Shown piece after piece: positions 59,476-64,000 of a DNA stretch of 64,000 bases (its first letter is position 1; each line of letters opens with the position of its first letter). Origin of the DNA: Io17-Chloro-G2 sp034420695. Its GTDB lineage: Bacteria > Chloroflexota > Dehalococcoidia > Lucifugimonadales > UBA3495. The notes beneath the pieces are model-generated. The model searched no databases. It had not been told where the DNA came from and worked only from the letters and a program-made list of their open reading frames with translations. The DNA is taken from NCBI GenBank assembly GCA_034420695.1, contig DAOULB010000006.1, positions 1 to 64,000 on the forward strand, given 5' to 3'. The position numbers were made by a program, and so were the translations under genes.

Positions 59476-59937
59476 TCACCCGGAGGAAGGCTCCTCGATC
59501 ATGCGGGCCAAGTTCTTGGCAAACTCTTCCACGGTGGACCTTGCCTTCCGGTGCATCAGGGGCTGGCCCAACTCCCCCAGCTTTCCCATGAAGGCGGTCT
59601 CGGTGACTATCGAAAGCTGCGTTTGATTATCCGACGCCTCCTTAAGAGCGACCGACATGTCAGCCCTTATGGAGCCCCCCACCCTCCGGTCTGCCGCTTC
59701 CACCTGCACCCTGGCCTCGCGCCGGTCCTCATCGGCTTCCAGGACGGCAACCGTCCCGGTGAAGTTCATGCCCATTGGGCCCACCCGCGCCTGCAACGAG
59801 GCCGAATACCGGCCCTCTCCCTGGGAGGATATCTCCTGTAGGCCTGGAACACAGGCGGCGGCCTTGGGGATGTCCATTATCAAGTCCCAGGCGGTGCCGG
59901 GGTCGGTGGGTATGATGCAGGAATTCTCGAATCTCAT
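59476..59937 (-). CDS. CoxG-like SRPBCC protein
   Basis: CoxG proteins help mature or anchor CO dehydrogenase and related molybdenum hydroxylases at the membrane. The 153-residue protein has the START-like fold pattern: MRFENSCIIPTDPGTAWDLI, CVPGLQEIS, VGPMGMNFTGTV and the C-terminal helix with MHRKARSTVEEFAKNLARMI. It lacks the long C-terminal extension of Oligotropha CoxG. It follows the medium-subunit gene by 17 bp and precedes glmS by 55 bp. Confidence 0.88.
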   Translation of the reverse strand: MRFENSCIIPTDPGTAWDLIMDIPKAAACVPGLQEISSQGEGRYSASLQARVGPMGMNFTGTVAVLEADEDRREARVQVEAADRRVGGSIRADMSVALKEASDNQTQLSIVTETAFMGKLGELGQPLMHRKARSTVEEFAKNLARMIEEPSSG

Positions 59938-59954
59938 TGACAGGCTGGCAGGGG

Positions 59955-60830
59955 CTAGGAGACCTGGGCGAGAGCTTGTTGAATGGCCCTTCTGGTGAAC
60001 ACCTCGGCCATCTCCCTCTTGTAGTCGGCAGAGCCCCGAAAGTCGTCCAAGGGGTCCACGGCGTCCCTGGCTGCTGCGGCGCAGCCTGCGATGGTCTCGT
60101 CGTTCAGGGGCTGGCCCCGGAGAACATCTTCCGCCGCGGTGGCGTGGATGGGCGTCATGCCCGCCGACCCCAGCACTATCCTCACGTCTTGGCAGGTGTT
60201 GTTCGCACCCGGGGTGACAATCGCCGCCACCGACACCGTAGCGTAATCGTCTGCGGTCTTGGGCAGGAACTTGATATAGGCCCCGCCGGCGCCCTGGGGC
60301 ATCGGGGGAATCGTTACCTTGGTCAGGATCTCTCCGGGCCTCACGTCCGTTTCGTAGTAGTCCAGGAACAGGTCCTCCACCGCGGTTACCCTGGAGCCTC
60401 CGGAAGAAGCCAGCTCTGCGGTGGCTCCCAAGGCTATCAGGGTGGGAGGCGGGTCCTCGTTGGGGTCGCCGTGCACCAGTCCGCCGCCGACGGTGGCCAT
60501 GGAGCGTATCCTGGTGGTGGCCACCCGGCTGTAGGTGTAAGAAACCAGAGGTATCCGCTCTTGCAGCAGGGGACTGTTTTCCATTCGCCGGTGGGTGCAA
60601 AGGGCTCCCACTTCCACGGAGCCGCCGTTGCTTCCTGCCCCGTTGACTATGGAGTCCAAGCCGGGAATCTTCTTCAGGCCGATTACGTGCCCCGGCTGGG
60701 ACAGGCGCTGCTTCATCTGCAACACCACCCCGGTTCCCCCGGCCATCAGCCTGCCGTCGTCTCCGTAGCGGTCCAGAAGTTCAAAGGCCTCATCCAGGCT
60801 GGCGGGGCTGTGAAACTCGAAGTCGATCAT
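59955..60830 (-). CDS. xanthine/CO dehydrogenase family FAD-binding medium subunit
   Basis: The 291-residue flavoprotein subunit has MIDFEFHSPASLDEAFELLD, the FAD pyrophosphate motif LMAGGTGVVLQM (normally AGGTDL/AGGQSL), TIGG-like SMATVGGGLVHGDPNEDPPP and a C-terminal CO_deh_flav_C domain. It passes electrons from 2Fe-2S clusters to an acceptor. Start ATG at 60830 follows GGGGGC. The large molybdenum subunit is not encoded next to it, so the substrate (CO, purine, aldehyde) cannot be determined. Confidence 0.9.
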   Translation of the reverse strand: MIDFEFHSPASLDEAFELLDRYGDDGRLMAGGTGVVLQMKQRLSQPGHVIGLKKIPGLDSIVNGAGSNGGSVEVGALCTHRRMENSPLLQERIPLVSYTYSRVATTRIRSMATVGGGLVHGDPNEDPPPTLIALGATAELASSGGSRVTAVEDLFLDYYETDVRPGEILTKVTIPPMPQGAGGAYIKFLPKTADDYATVSVAAIVTPGANNTCQDVRIVLGSAGMTPIHATAAEDVLRGQPLNDETIAGCAAAARDAVDPLDDFRGSADYKREMAEVFTRRAIQQALAQVS

Positions 60831-60832
60831 TT

Positions 60833-61309
60833 TCAGCCCCCTTTCATGTCCCGTGCGGCTGCCAGCACCGAGTTCAGTATCCCGTAGTATCCGGTGCACC
60901 GGCAGAGGTTCCCCATCATCCAGGCCTTGACCTCGTCCTCGCTGGGGTCGGGGTTGTTGTCCAGCAGCGTCTTGGCTGCGACTATCTGCCCCGGTGTGCA
61001 GATTCCGCATTGGAACCCACCATTGTCTATGAAGGCCTGTTGCACCGGGTGCAACTCCCCGTCCTGGGCAATTCCCTCGATGGTCGTTATTTCCGAACCG
61101 TCCACCGCCGCCGCCAAAGTGATGCAGGAGGCGTTCAACTCGCCGTCCACCAGCACAGTGCAAGCCCCGCAGACCCCGACGCTGCACCCTTCCTTGGTGC
61201 CGGTCAGTCCAAGATCAAACCTCAGACAGTCCACCAGCAGGCGCCGGGCGGGAATATCCAGTTCGTGGTCGGCGCCGTTGACTTTCAAGCTGACCTTTTG
61301 ATTCATCAT
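60833..61309 (-). CDS. xanthine/CO dehydrogenase family 2Fe-2S small subunit
   Basis: The 158-residue subunit carries two 2Fe-2S clusters: a plant-ferredoxin type with GCSVGVCGACTVLVDGE and a C-terminal helical type with QCGICTPGQIVAAKTLL and LCRCTGYYGIL. It begins the small-medium-CoxG unit, with 2 bp to the medium subunit gene. The same organisation is seen in aerobic CO dehydrogenase and nicotinate/aldehyde hydroxylases. Confidence 0.95.
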   Translation of the reverse strand: MMNQKVSLKVNGADHELDIPARRLLVDCLRFDLGLTGTKEGCSVGVCGACTVLVDGELNASCITLAAAVDGSEITTIEGIAQDGELHPVQQAFIDNGGFQCGICTPGQIVAAKTLLDNNPDPSEDEVKAWMMGNLCRCTGYYGILNSVLAAARDMKGG

Positions 61310-61528
61310 TACCCCAGTGGTTGAGTTCTCTGCGTGCTCCGGACAACCCGCAGCCGGGTACTTTACCGGATTGCAAGGCAGTGCGTGGAGACTGCCCCGC
61401 GGATTTGCAATGTTATACTACCGGCTACCTGCACACAAGCGTTTGGTTCGGCCCGGCACGCCTGCCCCGAGCCTGCGGGGTTTATTCCAGCGCCTGCCGG
61501 CCCCATTCCAGCGAAGGGAGGGCTTCCC

Positions 61529-61939
61529 ATGACCGCCACCGGGCGCCAGACCGGAGACAAGAACCCCACCCAGCACATCGGCGGAACGATCCTGGTGGTC
61601 ATGATGGAGGTGGACGAAGGCCACGAGGACGCCTTCAACCGCTGGTACAACGACGAACACCTGCCGGAGCGGCTGGAAATACCTGGCTACGTCAGCGCCC
61701 GCCGGTTCAAGCTGGAAGAAGGCGAGGGCGTCCTGAAGTTTCTATGCATCTGGGAGCTTGAGGACCCCAGCCCCCTGGAGAGCGAACTGTACAAATATCA
61801 GCGGGCCCGCCCCAGCAAGCTTAGGGACGCCGCTATGCCCCACGTCAGGCAGCGGGCCCGTGGCCTTTACACCCAGATTTTTCCGGAGACGGGTGCCTTC
61901 GAGGACCATTCCGGGAACTATCCGGACCCTGCCGGTTAA
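61529..61939 (+). CDS. EthD/ABM-like small protein
   Basis: The 136-residue protein resembles the dimeric alpha/beta barrel (EthD-like) family: GTILVVMMEVDEGHEDAFNR, WYNDEHLPERLEIPGYVSAR and RFKLEEGEGVLKFLCIWELE. Such proteins assist or carry out small oxidations or isomerisations of hydrophobic compounds; the substrate is unknown. ATG at 61529 follows GGGAGG. It is the only rightward gene among leftward catabolic genes, divergent from the CO-dehydrogenase-like unit. Confidence 0.82.
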   Translation: MTATGRQTGDKNPTQHIGGTILVVMMEVDEGHEDAFNRWYNDEHLPERLEIPGYVSARRFKLEEGEGVLKFLCIWELEDPSPLESELYKYQRARPSKLRDAAMPHVRQRARGLYTQIFPETGAFEDHSGNYPDPAG

Positions 61940-62032
61940 GCGGCGCAAGTCCCTCTAGTACGGCCGTCCCTGACCGGCGTCGATGCACCCCGCCTTCCCC
62001 CACCGGCGCCACGGTTCCGCTGGGGGCCTCCC

Positions 62033-63394
62033 CTATACCCTGGTAAGGCGCAGGACCTCGGGCATCTCTTCCATGGTCTCCAGCTTCCACAAGCGGTCCA
62101 ACAGGGCGTTGATCCGGTTGTCGGGAAGCAGTCCCGCGCATTGGCGCCGGAACTTGTTGCTTACCTCGGCGTCGGTCAGTGGGTCCTTGTAGTGACCCTT
62201 GTGGTATTCCACTTCCGAAGAAAAACGCTCACCCGAGGCCATCGCTACCTCCACCCGGCATAGCATCGCCTCCGGCGCCCTGCGGTTGGCTTCGTCCCAG
62301 GGCCTGACCTTGACCTTGGCGACCAGTTCCAACAGATCTTCGTCTTCCAAGCACGTCTGGTCGAAGTGCTGCTGCTCCACCGCTCCGTGGGTCAGCGCCA
62401 CACCCACCGTATAGGGCATAGAGTGGTCTGCCGTCTCCCGGTTTGCCGGGCGCCACTTTTCCGGGTCGCCGGCCATAATGTTGACGGCTTGGTCCAAGGT
62501 CTCTACGGTCACCTCGGAGATGTCCTTCACGTCGCCCACCCTCGCCCGTACCTCCAACGCCGCTTGCACCACCGTCTGCGAGTACTGGCCCAAGGGATAC
62601 CGCTTGATGCTGCATTCCATAATTTTGAAAGGATATCCCTGGCCCCCGAAGGTTTCCAGTTCGAAGTCCGCTCCGCTCACCGCTTTGAAGTAGCCCCCCG
62701 CCCCCTCGAAGACCGGCGATGGGCCGGTCAACCCCCGGCGGGCCAGCATGGCGGCAAACACCGCATTGCGGCTGGCGTTGGCATAGGCGCACCCCTTCCA
62801 CATGGAAACGTCGCCGATTCGGGTCTGGTACAGGGCCATGTTGGATGCCGTAGCCATATTTACCGCCTGGCAGGTCTGCTGTTCGGAAAGGCCCAGGGCC
62901 TTGGCCGCCCCCACCGTGCTGGCGATGCAGCCCACCGACACGTGGTCGAAGCCCCGGGGCTTGAGGTCCACCGTGTCGCAGATGCGGCAGAAGACCTCGT
63001 AGGCGGCTACCGTGGACGCTATGAGGCGCTGGCCTCCTGCCCGGGCCACTTCCGTGGCCGCCAGGGTGGCCGCAATGCTGTCGCTGGGGTGGCCCGACTC
63101 CTTGCTGGTGTACCCGTCGTTGAAGTCCAAGTACCGGATCATCACCCCGTTGGCAAAGGCGGCCATGTCCGGGCTGGTGGTCAGGCCGCTGCCCAGGACC
63201 GTGGCCGGCTGGGTGCTCGTCACGGTCGCCGATATATCCCGGGCCAGCTTGCAGGGCTCCCCGGAATAGCCCCCGAAGGCGCATCCCAGCGAGTCTATGA
63301 TCATCCGCTTGGCTTGGTGCACTACCTCTTCCGGAATGTCCTGGTAGCGCAGGTTTTCTGAAAACGAACTTAATCGCTCGGCAATGGTAGCCAT
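62033..63394 (-). CDS. MmgE/PrpD family protein
   Basis: The 453-residue protein matches the MmgE/PrpD family, which includes 2-methylcitrate dehydratase and aconitate decarboxylase. Visible motifs are AKRMIIDSLGCAFGGYSGEP, NGVMIRYLDFNDGYTSKESG with HPSD, VSVGCIASTVGAAKALGLSE and MWKGCAYANASRNAVFAAML. The exact dehydratase or isomerase reaction is not predictable, and no methylcitrate genes are nearby. It is followed by 92 bp before the divergent EthD-like gene end and is itself downstream of an LLM oxidoreductase gene. Confidence 0.93.
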   Translation of the reverse strand: MATIAERLSSFSENLRYQDIPEEVVHQAKRMIIDSLGCAFGGYSGEPCKLARDISATVTSTQPATVLGSGLTTSPDMAAFANGVMIRYLDFNDGYTSKESGHPSDSIAATLAATEVARAGGQRLIASTVAAYEVFCRICDTVDLKPRGFDHVSVGCIASTVGAAKALGLSEQQTCQAVNMATASNMALYQTRIGDVSMWKGCAYANASRNAVFAAMLARRGLTGPSPVFEGAGGYFKAVSGADFELETFGGQGYPFKIMECSIKRYPLGQYSQTVVQAALEVRARVGDVKDISEVTVETLDQAVNIMAGDPEKWRPANRETADHSMPYTVGVALTHGAVEQQHFDQTCLEDEDLLELVAKVKVRPWDEANRRAPEAMLCRVEVAMASGERFSSEVEYHKGHYKDPLTDAEVSNKFRRQCAGLLPDNRINALLDRLWKLETMEEMPEVLRLTRV

Positions 63395-63576
63395 TGGTAG
63401 TCCTCAACCAGGCAGCCCAAGCGGGAACGGCGCATTGTTGGAATAACCGCCGCAACCCGGCGGGCCGGGAGTGGGGCAGGCAGTGATTGCTCCAAGGGTT
63501 CCCCGGCAGGGAGGGTTCCTCGGCAGGGAGCGGTCCCCGCCGGTTGAACTCCAACCAAAGAATCTAGGTAAACAAC

Positions 63577-64000
63577 CTAGGTAAAGTGGGGCATCACCTC
63601 TTCGGCAAACAGCTTCATGGAGCGCAGCACGTTGCTTTGCTTCATGCCGCCGAATGAGAAGTTACACAGAAAATAGTCGATGCCCTGTTCTTGCACTTCC
63701 TTGATTTTGGCTATGCACTGCTCCGGCGAACCGATGAACGCCCTTTTCTGGAACAGTTGCTCGTACTCCGGAGGTCTTTCGGTGCGGGCTTTCCGCCAGT
63801 CGTCCAAGCTGTGATAGACCTCGCTGCCAACGTCGAAAGTGCGCCGGAACTGGTTCATGTCCATGGTCCAGTTCAGGGCCTCCTCCGAGTCCCGGCGGGC
63901 CTGTTCCTCCGTTTCCGCCACGTAGAAATACCTGGCGAAGGGAATCGCCGACATGGGCACGTTGTGACCCGCATCCTGCGATGCCGCCACGAACCGGTGG
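63577..64000 (-). CDS. LLM-class flavin-dependent oxidoreductase, N-terminus cut by window edge
   Basis: Only the C-terminal 140 residues are visible; the frame runs open past the right edge. SAIPFARYFYVAETEEQARR and the ending FIGSPEQCIAKIKEVQEQGI, DYFLCNFSFGGMKQSNVLRS and FAEEVMPHF are the usual end of luciferase-like F420/FMN monooxygenases. These oxidise organic substrates with reduced flavin and are unusually abundant in SAR202 Chloroflexota. Together with the MmgE/PrpD gene it points to a catabolic cluster. Two copies of GGTTCC(C/T)CGGCAGGGAG lie in the 182-bp gap after it. Confidence 0.88.
   Translation of the reverse strand, partial: HRFVAASQDAGHNVPMSAIPFARYFYVAETEEQARRDSEEALNWTMDMNQFRRTFDVGSEVYHSLDDWRKARTERPPEYEQLFQKRAFIGSPEQCIAKIKEVQEQGIDYFLCNFSFGGMKQSNVLRSMKLFAEEVMPHFT

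Noticed and set aside
61334..61528. N-terminal extension of the EthD-like gene
   Set aside because: The extension lacks a ribosome site and homology; ATG at 61529 has GGGAGG directly upstream.
63498..63545. Short direct repeats as a CRISPR remnant
   Set aside because: Only two imperfect copies without spacers of regular length; no cas genes in the window.

Overview
The window is 64 kb of GC-rich bacterial chromosome with dense, mostly co-directional gene blocks and few non-coding gaps. Several traits suggest a member of the Chloroflexota, probably near Dehalococcoidia/SAR202: an EF-Ts of only about 170 residues, DUF1800, MmgE/PrpD, flavin-dependent (LLM) and CO-dehydrogenase-like genes, an archaeal-type PAC2 protein and many TTG/GTG starts. 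This assignment is an inference from gene content; no rRNA lies in the window. No prophage, CRISPR array or complete insertion sequence was seen.

Layout. 1-2.1 kb: the C-terminal part of a DUF1800 protein, a 358-bp non-coding MITE-like element and a small HEPN-type gene. 2.2-8.1 kb: rightward genes, namely an unknown protein, a site-2 protease, an amidohydrolase, a PAC2 protein and infC-rpmI-rplT. 8.2-14.2 kb: leftward moeA and its partner, then pheS and pheT with a HEPN-like gene between them. 14.6-16.7 kb: five small rightward genes of mostly unknown function, including a zinc ribbon, a RuvC-like protein and a DUF3467-like protein. 16.9-27.1 kb: one long leftward operon rpsB-tsf-pyrH-frr-uppS-cdsA-dxr-rseP-ispG-proS, linking translation, lipid-precursor and isoprenoid synthesis. 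27.4-40.6 kb: DUF2442, pgpA, a zincin, nfo, an alcohol dehydrogenase, def-cca-secD-secF, priA, rplS, tRNA-Val and an MFS exporter.

40.7-48.5 kb is the accessory part. Lower-GC defence-type genes (an Abi/HEPN protein, a GmrSD-like DUF262/DUF1524 nuclease, another HEPN protein and a Uma2 gene broken by a stop codon) lie around acs. A 672-residue three-domain protein here joins a DHDPS/NAL-type aldolase, a methanofuran-pathway MfnB-type synthase and a TusA-like domain; it is the most unusual gene in the window.

48.6-64 kb is almost entirely leftward: speD-speE (spermidine synthesis), a TPR protein, TreT-like glycosyltransferase, phosphonoacetate-hydrolase-like enzyme, thrB, lysC, a GT2 glycosyltransferase, glmS, CO-dehydrogenase-like small and medium subunits with CoxG but no large subunit, MmgE/PrpD and a truncated LLM oxidoreductase. 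One rightward EthD-like gene interrupts this block.

Regulatory signals visible by eye include several sigma70-type promoters at 16-18 bp spacing, one predicted leaderless mRNA, paired palindromes at the DUF1800 promoter, and a promoter-plus-terminator unit upstream of the MFS gene.
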